Origin: a bacterium
GTDB lineage: Bacteria; Vulcanimicrobiota; Vulcanimicrobiia; Vulcanimicrobiales; Vulcanimicrobiaceae
DNA length: 32,026 nt
Direction of reading: 5' to 3'
NCBI GenBank assembly: GCA_021807065.1
Contig: JAKAPO010000002.1
Coordinates: 1-32,026, forward strand
The translations under genes were made by a program, and so were the position numbers. Of the stretch, positions 16,844 through 24,274 are shown piece by piece. The notes under the pieces were generated by a model. The model searched no databases. It was not told the origin of the DNA and saw only the letters and a program-made list of their open reading frames with translations. How positions within the stretch are numbered: position 1 is the stretch's first letter; every line of letters starts with the position of its first letter.

Positions 16844-17836
16844 TCATCCTTTCGAAATGAGAAACCGCCGGCCACCCGGCAAAAGACAATCCTCGTAAGC
16901 GGCCTTGTGCTCTTTTCTCACGAGGGATTTATCGAGCACGGTCTTCGCGCATTTCGCCGCGATCTCTGGGTATCTATCGGCGAACACGCCCTCGTCGAAC
17001 TCGCGAGCGGACTTCCATGTTGCAAGTTTGCTACCCAGAAACGTCAAGGTGTCGGCGTTGCCCATGCCCGCGAGCACGAGCGTTTTCTGCGCGTCAAACT
17101 CGGCTTGCAAAGCGTCGATCTGCTCTTGTAGGCTACGCATCGAGAGGAGCGCGAGGTTCATCTCTGGGCTTGCTTCGACTGCGATCTCCCGGCTTACAGG
17201 GTAGCGTTTCCTCGCGTCCTCAATGGAGGTGATCTCAGGCGGTACGCCCGTTTTCACGCACTCCCAAAAGCGCGTCTCGGCCGCAATGAGCATCTCGATC
17301 AGAGGTTCGTCGCGAACGATGCGGTACTGCCGATACTGCTGGCCTCCGATGAGCGCCGCGACGTAGGCGACGGTTCGCCGGCGAACCGCGAGCTGGTGCT
17401 GCACCTGCACAATTACGCGGTCAGGAACCTCGTCGCCACTTTCGCCCCACTGTGCGGCGCCGCGATAGCCCGTCGTCTTGCACTCCAGTATCTCCGGCTC
17501 ACCTCCGGGCTCGGCGACAACCTCACGATCGAGGTTGGCGAGCATCCACGGGTGGTCGGGATGCTGAAGAATCGCGTTGACGCGGCGCACCTTGCGGCCG
17601 TTTCGCAAAGCGAACTCCTGCGCCACGACCTCTTCGAGCACTTGGCCGAAATGCACGGCCTCGTTATCCGAAAGGTCCTTGGGCTCGGCCTCGCCGCGCT
17701 TCTCTAGATAGAGATCGTAAGGACTGCGATCATCGTATCCCAGACCCACGACGGTAGGCGCATCGGACGCGCCGATGCCGCGCTTGCGTTCTTTGAGCCA
17801 ATCCTCGCGGCTCATGCCGACGGTGGAAATCTTCAC
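16844..17836 (-). CDS. YqaJ-type viral recombinase/exonuclease
   Basis: 'RKRGIGASDAPTVVGLGYDDRSPYDLYLEKRG', 'EILECKTTGYRGAAQWG', 'VQVQHQLAV'. Confidence 0.85.
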   Translation of the reverse strand: MKISTVGMSREDWLKERKRGIGASDAPTVVGLGYDDRSPYDLYLEKRGEAEPKDLSDNEAVHFGQVLEEVVAQEFALRNGRKVRRVNAILQHPDHPWMLANLDREVVAEPGGEPEILECKTTGYRGAAQWGESGDEVPDRVIVQVQHQLAVRRRTVAYVAALIGGQQYRQYRIVRDEPLIEMLIAAETRFWECVKTGVPPEITSIEDARKRYPVSREIAVEASPEMNLALLSMRSLQEQIDALQAEFDAQKTLVLAGMGNADTLTFLGSKLATWKSAREFDEGVFADRYPEIAAKCAKTVLDKSLVRKEHKAAYEDCLLPGGRRFLISKG

Positions 17837-17991
17837 GAGCTACGCTTCTCGCTTGCCTCGAAAGTGCGCTGCCAGGCAAGGATTGTTTCAATTTCCGCAG
17901 AGAGGGTCCGGTTATGCCGCTTCGCCTGCCCAGCCAGCCATCGTTTTATGACGGGGCTCAATCGCACGGTAAATCGTTCTGAATCAACCAT
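17833..17991 (-). CDS. Arc/RHH-like small DNA-binding protein
   Basis: 'DSERFTVRLSPVIKRWLAGQAKRHNRTLSAEIETIL'. Confidence 0.65.
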   Translation of the reverse strand: MVDSERFTVRLSPVIKRWLAGQAKRHNRTLSAEIETILAWQRTFEASEKRSS

Positions 17992-17998
17992 GGCCTTT

Positions 17999-18050
17999 AC
18001 TCTACACCATCCCGCACCCGTTGACAAGGTGTCGGTGCAGGGCATAGGAT
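17999..18050. promoter_or_regulatory. Divergent promoters sharing an overlapping -35 (GTTGACAA)
   Basis: Plus: TTGACA 18021-18026, N18, TAGGAT 18045-18050. Minus: TTGTCA (18027-18022), N17, TAGAGT (18004-17999), then ATG at 17991. Confidence 0.55.
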
Positions 18051-18057
18051 GGTGGGG

Positions 18058-19306
18058 TTGACATGCTCTTCACCCTAAAGGGCGAAGATTCCAGGGAACT
18101 ACGCACGCGTAGCCCCTTGGTGCTTCACGTTTCGCTGGCGGTTGCCGCGACGAACCGTAGTCCGTTTTGGTCTTACGCCGCCTCCACGCGCAGTCACGGT
18201 CTGCCCGACCGCCAGAATGTTCTTCGCCGCGTTCTCGTCGCGGTCGTGATGCGTTCCGCACGATTGGCAGTCCCAAGCGCGAACGCTCATCGCCATGTCC
18301 TGCTTGATATATCCGCATGTCGAACAGGTCTTGCTCGACGGGTAAAAGCGATCGATAGCCACGACCTCTTTACCGTACCGCTTCGCCTTGTATTCGAGCA
18401 TCGTTCGGAACGAAGCCAAGCCTGCGTCAGAGATCGAACGCGCGAGACTTCGCAGTTTGCTCATGCCTCGAACGTGCAAGTCCTCGATGGCGATAAAATC
18501 GAATCGGCGCACGAGATCAAGCGTTGTTTTATGCAACGCATCCGCGCGAGTATCGGAAATCTTCTCGTACAATCTGGCAACTTTGAGCCGCGCTCGGTTC
18601 CAACGCCCGGAGCCTTTCTTACGACGAGAGAGTGTACGCTGGAGATGCGCGAGTTCTCCAAGCCGTCCTCCGAGATGGCGCGGATTAGAGATACGCTCTC
18701 CGTTCGAGAGTGTTGCCAGTCGGCTCAGCCCGAGATCGGCCCCGATAGCCTCTCCCGTTTTCGCCAGATGCTTCGGCTCGGGTTCGTCAAGGATGATCGT
18801 CACGTGATAGCGGCCCGAAGGGGACTTGGTTATCGTCACCGTCGTGGGGTCGCTTTGGAAATCACGCGACCATCGAACCTTGATGGAACCGACCTTTGCG
18901 AGCGTGAGTGTTTTCGTCGCTCGGTCATACTTGAAAGCAGAGCGCGTGTATTCGGCGCTCTGCTTCCGAGACTTCTTCTTGAAACTCGGGTAGCCAGAAC
19001 GCTTCTCAAAGAAGTTTACGAAAGCCGTTTGCAAGTGCCGCAAAGCCTGCTGGGGTGGAACGCACGAGGTTTCGCTCGCCCACGGCAAAAGGTTGCGCTG
19101 CTTCGTCCATTCGGCGCTCGTAAGGAGATCGTTCATGCGAACTCCGTTACGGAAAGAATCGCTTCGTAAGCGGAGCGCCCAGTTATAGGCATACCGGGCC
19201 ACACCGAACTCGCAAGCAAGATGTTGCGCCTGTTCAGGCGTTGGGTAGATTCGGAAACGATACCGTACTTTCACGCATTGACATTTTACCGCGTGAGCAC
19301 TAGACT
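18058..19306 (-). mobile_element. IS200/IS605-like TnpB element without TnpA
   Basis: Right-end-like GGAATCTTCGCCCTTTAGGGTGAAGAGCATGTCAA (hairpin 18068-18087), intact TnpB, left end abutting TTGAC (minus strand of GTCAA 19307-19311). Confidence 0.75.
18099..19274 (-). CDS. tnpB: TnpB RNA-guided endonuclease
   Basis: RuvC-like 'IGADLGLSRLATL', 'IAIEDLHVRGM', 'DRDENAAKNIL'; zinc finger CSTCG...CQSCG. Confidence 0.93.
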   Translation of the reverse strand: MKVRYRFRIYPTPEQAQHLACEFGVARYAYNWALRLRSDSFRNGVRMNDLLTSAEWTKQRNLLPWASETSCVPPQQALRHLQTAFVNFFEKRSGYPSFKKKSRKQSAEYTRSAFKYDRATKTLTLAKVGSIKVRWSRDFQSDPTTVTITKSPSGRYHVTIILDEPEPKHLAKTGEAIGADLGLSRLATLSNGERISNPRHLGGRLGELAHLQRTLSRRKKGSGRWNRARLKVARLYEKISDTRADALHKTTLDLVRRFDFIAIEDLHVRGMSKLRSLARSISDAGLASFRTMLEYKAKRYGKEVVAIDRFYPSSKTCSTCGYIKQDMAMSVRAWDCQSCGTHHDRDENAAKNILAVGQTVTARGGGVRPKRTTVRRGNRQRNVKHQGATRA

Positions 19307-19311
19307 GTCAA
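19278..19311. promoter_or_regulatory. Face-to-face overlapping promoters in the TnpB left end
   Basis: Plus: TTGACA 19278-19283, N17, TAGACT 19301-19306. Minus: TTGACA (19311-19306), N17, TAAAAT (19288-19283). Confidence 0.55.
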
Positions 19312-19369
19312 GGAAAGGATGCGGCTCTTCCCCGGCCTGAACTCCGAGGTTTCCGCCACATAAAATCCG

Positions 19370-19825
19370 ATGACAACCGGATTGAATCGCCTGCGCGAAG
19401 CGTGGCCCGCGATCGTCGGCACCGACATCGCCGCCCACTCGAAACCGGTCCAGGTGTTGAACGGGGCCCTGCTCATCCTCACGGACTCCAGCGGATGGAG
19501 CCAGCAGGTCAGCCTGTTAACCGGCCACATCATCCCGGCCGTCAGCGAGATCGAGCCGACGATCGATCGTCTCCGGTTCCGCGTCGATGAGCAGGCGCTT
19601 TTAGGAGCGCCTAACAACGCCCTCACGTCGAAGACCCGGCGCGAAATCTTCGCCAGTTTCGAGGAGTACCTCCGCATCTTCGACCGGACTGCCCGGCTCT
19701 TTTTCACGCGCAACGTGGCCGGTATTCCGGTCAGTTCATTCACGGAATTGACCGAGGAGCAGGGGCAGAAGTTGCTCGAAGCCATTGAAATGGCCGGACC
19801 ACTTGAAAACCGCAGGCCGCGGTAG
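19370..19825 (+). CDS. DUF721/DciA-like replicative helicase loader
   Basis: 'AWPAIVGTDIAAHSKPVQVLNGALLILTDSSGWSQQVSLLTGHIIPAVSEIEPTIDRLRFRV'; encoded upstream of dnaB. Confidence 0.65.
   Translation: MTTGLNRLREAWPAIVGTDIAAHSKPVQVLNGALLILTDSSGWSQQVSLLTGHIIPAVSEIEPTIDRLRFRVDEQALLGAPNNALTSKTRREIFASFEEYLRIFDRTARLFFTRNVAGIPVSSFTELTEEQGQKLLEAIEMAGPLENRRPR
19600..19615. repeat. Palindromic site 4: TTTAGGAGCGCCTAAC within the DciA-like CDS
   Basis: Same TTAGGAGCGCCTAA core as site 3 (6342-6357). Confidence 0.6.
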
Positions 19826-19831
19826 TAGAAT
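19803..19831 (+). promoter_or_regulatory. Sigma70-like promoter of the leader RNA
   Basis: TTGAAA 19803-19808, 17-bp spacer, TAGAAT 19826-19831. Confidence 0.6.
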
Positions 19832-19835
19832 CATC

Positions 19836-19980
19836 GGGCTGGCGCAGCCCAGGCCAGGGTAGCGCACGCGCATTTCGACGCCGAGAAGGCTACGTCGAAG
19901 GGCTTCTCGGCGGCAGCAACTGCGGGCGCCGGCACCCTTTCCGAACCTCCCCGACGTGCATCTCACGGGGAGGTTTTCTT
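19836..19980 (+). ncRNA. Candidate structured leader/regulatory RNA
   Basis: Hairpins GGGCTG/CAGCCC, CGCCGAGAAG/CTTCTCGGCG (loop CGTCGAA pairs with upstream TTCGACG) and AACCTCCCCG/CGGGGAGGTT; own promoter; non-coding gap between CDSs. Confidence 0.55.
19944..19980 (+). promoter_or_regulatory. SD-sequestering hairpin or intrinsic terminator
   Basis: 10-bp perfect stem AACCTCCCCG-N12-CGGGGAGGTT then TTCTTTG; the 3' arm contains the SD GGGGAGG of the TTG start at 19980. Confidence 0.6.
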
Positions 19981-20159
19981 TGCCACAGCCAGCGCAGGTC
20001 CTAGAGATCGGCGATGTCGTCGTCCTCGAATTGCAGCATCCTCGTGGTGCGGCCCCGGTGGGCGAGATCCGATCGATCGATGCCTGGGGCATCCGGCTGA
20101 CGCGGATTGATTGGCCGACCAAGACCTTCACGGGCTCAGATATGGCGATTCCTTCGTGA
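19980..20159 (+). CDS. Small beta-barrel/SH3-like hypothetical protein
   Basis: LPQPAQVLEIGDVVVLELQHPRGAAPVGEIRSIDAWGIRLTRIDWPTKTFTGSDMAIPS; SD GGGGAGG; GTGA overlap with the next ORF. Confidence 0.55.
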   Translation: MPQPAQVLEIGDVVVLELQHPRGAAPVGEIRSIDAWGIRLTRIDWPTKTFTGSDMAIPS

Positions 20160-20920
20160 ACCCAGCGGCTGTCGTCAAGGCCGCGATGTTCCTCTGCCGA
20201 GCCGCCGGCGAGCCGCCCTCAATTCGCAGGGTCGCCGCACTCATTAAGACGGCCACGGGAAAAGCCATCCGATGGGCCGACATTTCCGCAGCGATGGATG
20301 CGGTCTGCGCCGAGCCGGGCAACACTTTTACGAGGCGCGGGCAACAAAGACGCAAGGCGGCACCGAAGCCGGGCAACACTTTTACGAGGGCCGGGCAACA
20401 AAGTGCCGATTTGGGCAACACCCCGGCAACAAACGGGCAACAGTTGGGCAACAGCCGGGCAACACTTTTACGAGGGCCGGGCAACAAAGACGCTCCAAGC
20501 ACGGGCAACATCCCGGCAACACCAATCAGATATAGAGAGACTAAGAGAATAGGAGAGACTTCGTCTCTCCCTGTGCAGCCGAAAATGAGATTCGACTTTG
20601 ACGAAACGACGAGGGCCAGCGGGTATGTCGACGCGATCTTCCCGCTCTTCGAGGCCGCGCTCTGTTCTCGTGGGGAGAAGGTCCCGATCGGCAAAACGGA
20701 GTGGAAAAAGCGGAACATGCGATGCGCTCGGGACCTGGCGAAACAAGGCATCTCCGCCGAGCGCATCATCGCTGCGTGGAAATCGGCCTGCGATCGGCTC
20801 GGTGAGCCGCCCTTCACGATGAAAATGGTCCAGGATGAGCTGATTCGCGGAGCAGCCAAGCGAGCGCCGACAGGAACAGGCAATCTCCGCGTTTTCGATG
20901 GGACCGAGGTGCTTTTGTGA
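20156..20920 (+). CDS. Replication initiator, lambda O-like in organisation
   Basis: Located directly upstream of dnaB, contains an internal iteron array; 4-nt overlap with dnaB. Confidence 0.6.
   Translation: MNPAAVVKAAMFLCRAAGEPPSIRRVAALIKTATGKAIRWADISAAMDAVCAEPGNTFTRRGQQRRKAAPKPGNTFTRAGQQSADLGNTPATNGQQLGNSRATLLRGPGNKDAPSTGNIPATPIRYRETKRIGETSSLPVQPKMRFDFDETTRASGYVDAIFPLFEAALCSRGEKVPIGKTEWKKRNMRCARDLAKQGISAERIIAAWKSACDRLGEPPFTMKMVQDELIRGAAKRAPTGTGNLRVFDGTEVLL
20317..20521 (+). repeat. Iteron array: 12 copies of GGCAACA (10 as GGGCAACA)
   Basis: Starts of unit: 20317, 20339, 20371, 20393, 20413, 20424, 20435, 20446, 20457, 20479, 20503, 20514. Confidence 0.85.
20521..20570 (+). other. Candidate origin unwinding element plus hairpin
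   Basis: AT/purine-rich accaatcagatatagagagactaagagaataggag followed by GGAGAGAC-TTC-GTCTCTCC (20552-20570). Confidence 0.5.
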
Positions 20921-22278
20921 TACAGACCCGAGATCGAATACCGCCCCAAAGCCTCGAGGCCGAGGCCGCCCTGATAGGCGCCTGCATCCAGGACCCGGTT
21001 ATCCTCGATGCCGTCGCCACGCTCGTGAGGCCCGAGGACTTCTACGCCCTCATCCACGATCGTATCTTCGGGACCCTCGCCCGCATGGTCCGGGATGGTG
21101 CGGTCGTCGACGCGATAACGGTCGCGGAACGGCTACGGGCGGCGGGGCAGCTCGAGCAATGCGGCGGGTTCTCGTACCTCTCTAGCCTTGCGGCGACGAT
21201 TCAGACCGTCGATTCGGCGGTCTATTACGCGAAGATCGTGCGCGAGAAGGCTTCGCTTCGACGGCTCATTTCGGCCGGCCAGAAACTCCAGGAACTCGGC
21301 TTTGAGGGCGAGGACGATGTTTCAGCCACGCTCGGCGCCGCGAGCAGCCTGGTCGTGGAGGCGATCGATGCCGGCACCACGCGCCGGTTCACCTCGATGG
21401 CCGAGTCCCTCGCGGCTTACGAGGCGAAGTTGGGGCAGGAGGGCGGCATCGCCTATCGCACACCCTGGGAGAAGCTCGATGCGCTCACCAGCGGCTTCGT
21501 TCCGGGCGAACTCGTGGTCTGGGCCGGCGACGGTGGGATCGGCAAGTCTCAGGCGTTGACCATGCTCACCGCATACACCGCCGAGCGGTACGGGCGCGTG
21601 GCGCTCTTTGCCACAGAGATGGGCCGTGACCGCACCGTCGCCCGCTTCGTGGCGCTCTACTCGGGCGTGAGTGCTAGGCGGCAACGGAACGACCCGCAGG
21701 CGCCGCTCACGGTGCGCGAGCAGGGCCGCATCGCGGAGGCGCGCAGGCTGCTCGAGCTCGCGCCGATAGACCTATTCGATGCGGCCCCGGCCACGACGAC
21801 TGACGACGTGGTGGCCCAATGCCGCCAGATGCACCGGGAGCGTCCGCTCAAGCAGGTGACGATCGATACCTTCGGGATGCTCGCCGATCTTGAAGAGACC
21901 GGCCGGCGCACGTTGACCTCGGTGATCGAGGCGTCAGCCCGGAAACTCGTGCGGCTTTCGCAGGAGCTCGGCATCGTGATTCACCTGGTGCAGCATTTGA
22001 ACCGCGACGGCACCGAGCGCACGAAGAAGCCCTCGAAAAGAAACCTGCGGAACGGGGGCAACCTCGAAGGCCACGCCTCGACGGTCATCCTGCTCTGGCA
22101 GAGCGCCGAGGGCAAATACTACTTCATCGTGGACAAGGCGCGGGACGGGTGCGAGCGCGATGTCGAGATGGAGCGATTCGGGCACCGCTCGGTCTGGCTC
22201 GAAAAGGGCGGACGCGAGCAGGCGTGGTGCGAGCCGCTCGATGCGATGCAAGACGACTTTTTGGACGGGCTGGGATGA
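20917..22278 (+). CDS. dnaB: Replicative DNA helicase DnaB
   Basis: 'PPQSLEAEAALIGACIQDP', Walker A 'AGDGGIGKS', 'IHLVQHLNRDGTERTKKPSKRNLRNGGNLEGHASTVILLW'. Confidence 0.93.
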   Translation: MIQTRDRIPPQSLEAEAALIGACIQDPVILDAVATLVRPEDFYALIHDRIFGTLARMVRDGAVVDAITVAERLRAAGQLEQCGGFSYLSSLAATIQTVDSAVYYAKIVREKASLRRLISAGQKLQELGFEGEDDVSATLGAASSLVVEAIDAGTTRRFTSMAESLAAYEAKLGQEGGIAYRTPWEKLDALTSGFVPGELVVWAGDGGIGKSQALTMLTAYTAERYGRVALFATEMGRDRTVARFVALYSGVSARRQRNDPQAPLTVREQGRIAEARRLLELAPIDLFDAAPATTTDDVVAQCRQMHRERPLKQVTIDTFGMLADLEETGRRTLTSVIEASARKLVRLSQELGIVIHLVQHLNRDGTERTKKPSKRNLRNGGNLEGHASTVILLWQSAEGKYYFIVDKARDGCERDVEMERFGHRSVWLEKGGREQAWCEPLDAMQDDFLDGLG

Positions 22279-22903
22279 ACCCGCTGCGGAGCGACCCTTC
22301 AATCACGGACGTGATCGCGGCCTACGAATCGTCGAGCAGTGCTGAAGAGGCCGGCCGAAAGCTGTTCCTCTCTCGCCGCGCGGTCCTCTATCGCCTTCAC
22401 GCGGTCGGCTACCCGGTGAGCCAGAAAACCGTCGCGCAACCGTTGCCACCGGCTCGTGAGTGGGCCATCACCGAGAACCTCGGCCCGATCGTCGGCGAGG
22501 CGACCATCATCGGAAACCCGTCCGCGCGCTACGTTGCGTTCCGGCTAGTGGAGAGGCGCCCCGTGAAGCGCGTGTATGTAGCCGGCCCAATGGCTGGCAT
22601 CACGGACCATAACTTCCCGGCGTTCGATGCCGCCGCAGAGAAGATCGCAGCGGCCGGCATGGATCCGATTTCGCCGGCGAATCTGTCGCGCAGGGTCTGC
22701 GCTGAGGCCGCCTCGACGTCCGCACGCTATCGATCGAGGAGGCCGAGCGAATGAGGCCAGCCTTCATGGCCGTAGACCTCTCGGCGCTCTGCACTTGCGA
22801 TGCGATCTACATGCTTCCCGGCTGGGAGTCGAGCGCCGGCGCAAAGATCGAACACGCGCTTGCGGAGTATCTCGGGCTGGAAGTGCTGGAGGATCTGCCG
22901 TGA
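22275..22903 (+). pseudogene. DUF4406 (nucleoside deoxyribosyltransferase-like) protein split by an apparent 1-nt deletion
   Basis: Frame 1 to 22754 has 'VKRVYVAGPMAGITDHNFPAFDAAAEKIAAAGMDPISPANL'; another frame to 22903 has 'GRLDVRTLSIEEAERMRPAFMAVDLSALCTCDAIYMLPGWESSAGAKIEHALAEYLGL'. Confidence 0.65.
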
Positions 22904-24273
22904 TTGACCCCACTTCATACGACAAGTTCCTGCACGCAAAAGAACGCCGAGCGCATCGTTACGGGATAGAGGTTCCAGCCGCTTCCATTCACCCGTACCT
23001 GTTCCCGTTTCAGCGTGCAATCGTATCGTGGGCGCTAGGTCTTGGTCGCGCCGCGATCTTCGCGAATACGGGGCTCGGTAAAACCCTGATGCAACTCGAA
23101 TGGCTCCGGCACATCGGGAAGCGCACGATCATATTGGCGCCACTCGCTGTATCGACGCAAACGGCGCGCGAGGCGTTGAAAATAGCCCTGGAAGCGAGAG
23201 TATGCCGGGACGATTCGGACGTGAGAGACGGGGTAAACATTACGAACTATGAGCGCATAGAGAAGTTCGACCTTTCGCGGTTCGATGCGGTGGTGCTGGA
23301 CGAATCAAGCATACTCAAAAGTTTTTCCGGGAAGATGCGTGCGCTCCTCACCGAACAATGTGAGGGCATACAATATCGCCTGGCCTGCACCGCTACCCCG
23401 AGCCCGAACGATACGATGGAACTCGGGAATCATGCGGAGTTCCTCGGAGTAATGCGCGCTGCGGAGATGCTCGCAACGTATTTCACGCACGATGGAGGAG
23501 AAACGCAGAAGTGGCGATTGAAGGGGCACGCTCAAAAAGAGTTTTGGCGCTGGGTCGCATCGTGGGCCGCGATGGCACAACACCCGAGCGATCTCGGATT
23601 CGACGATGCAGGATACGATCTCCCGGAACTGCGGATGCATGAGCACATCGTCACGGCGGAAGCGGCGGACGACCAGGAATCCCTTTTCGCGCTTCCTGCA
23701 TTGGGCTTACTTGAAACGCGCCGCGCACGGAAGCAGAGCATTAACGAGCGCGTACTTACAGCCGCGCAACTCGTTCGAGAAGAACCTGGGACGTGGCTCA
23801 TTTGGTGCGAGTTGAACGCCGAAGCAGATGCGCTACAAAACGCGCTCCCCGACGCGCTAGAGATACGGGGTTCCGATTCCTCCGACGACAAGGAGCGCGG
23901 TATGCTTGCGTTCGCAGATGGAATCGAGCCCGTGCTTATTTCCAAAGCCTCGATTTGCGGGTTTGGAATGAACTTCCAGCGCTGCCATAAGATGATCTTC
24001 GTGGGGGTTTCCTATTCATGGGAATCGCTCTACCAGGCGATTCGTCGGTGCTATCGGTTCGGGCAAACGCAGGCCGTCGACGTGCATCTCATCCTTTCAG
24101 AGCCGGAGCAGCCGGTGCTCGAAAGCCTCAAACGCAAAGAACGTGACGCGCGCGCCATGCAGACGGCGATGGTGGCGGCAGCGATGGAGGGCTTTGCCGC
24201 ACGACGGCTACGGATGCCATATAAGCAGGTGCAGGTGGAAACACCATCATGGCTTCGGCCAGAGGGAGATTAA
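22900..24273 (+). CDS. SF2 (SNF2-like) helicase
   Basis: 'ANTGLGKTLMQL' Walker A, 'VVLDESSILK', 'LACTATPSPND', 'SLYQAIRRCYRFGQTQAVDVHLI'. Confidence 0.88.
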   Translation: MIDPTSYDKFLHAKERRAHRYGIEVPAASIHPYLFPFQRAIVSWALGLGRAAIFANTGLGKTLMQLEWLRHIGKRTIILAPLAVSTQTAREALKIALEARVCRDDSDVRDGVNITNYERIEKFDLSRFDAVVLDESSILKSFSGKMRALLTEQCEGIQYRLACTATPSPNDTMELGNHAEFLGVMRAAEMLATYFTHDGGETQKWRLKGHAQKEFWRWVASWAAMAQHPSDLGFDDAGYDLPELRMHEHIVTAEAADDQESLFALPALGLLETRRARKQSINERVLTAAQLVREEPGTWLIWCELNAEADALQNALPDALEIRGSDSSDDKERGMLAFADGIEPVLISKASICGFGMNFQRCHKMIFVGVSYSWESLYQAIRRCYRFGQTQAVDVHLILSEPEQPVLESLKRKERDARAMQTAMVAAAMEGFAARRLRMPYKQVQVETPSWLRPEGD

Positions 24274-24274
24274 C

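Noticed and set aside
18063-19169. 368-aa plus ORF opposite tnpB
   Set aside because: Antisense of intact TnpB; no recognisable motifs, high-GC open frame.
20317-20521. Could the GGGCAACA array be a CRISPR?
   Set aside because: Units are 7-8 bp with 3-24 bp gaps, inside a CDS; no 25-40 bp repeat/spacer structure.
20128-21057. 309-aa minus ORF across initiator and dnaB start
   Set aside because: Antisense to better supported genes; its apparent peptide repeats derive from the iterons.
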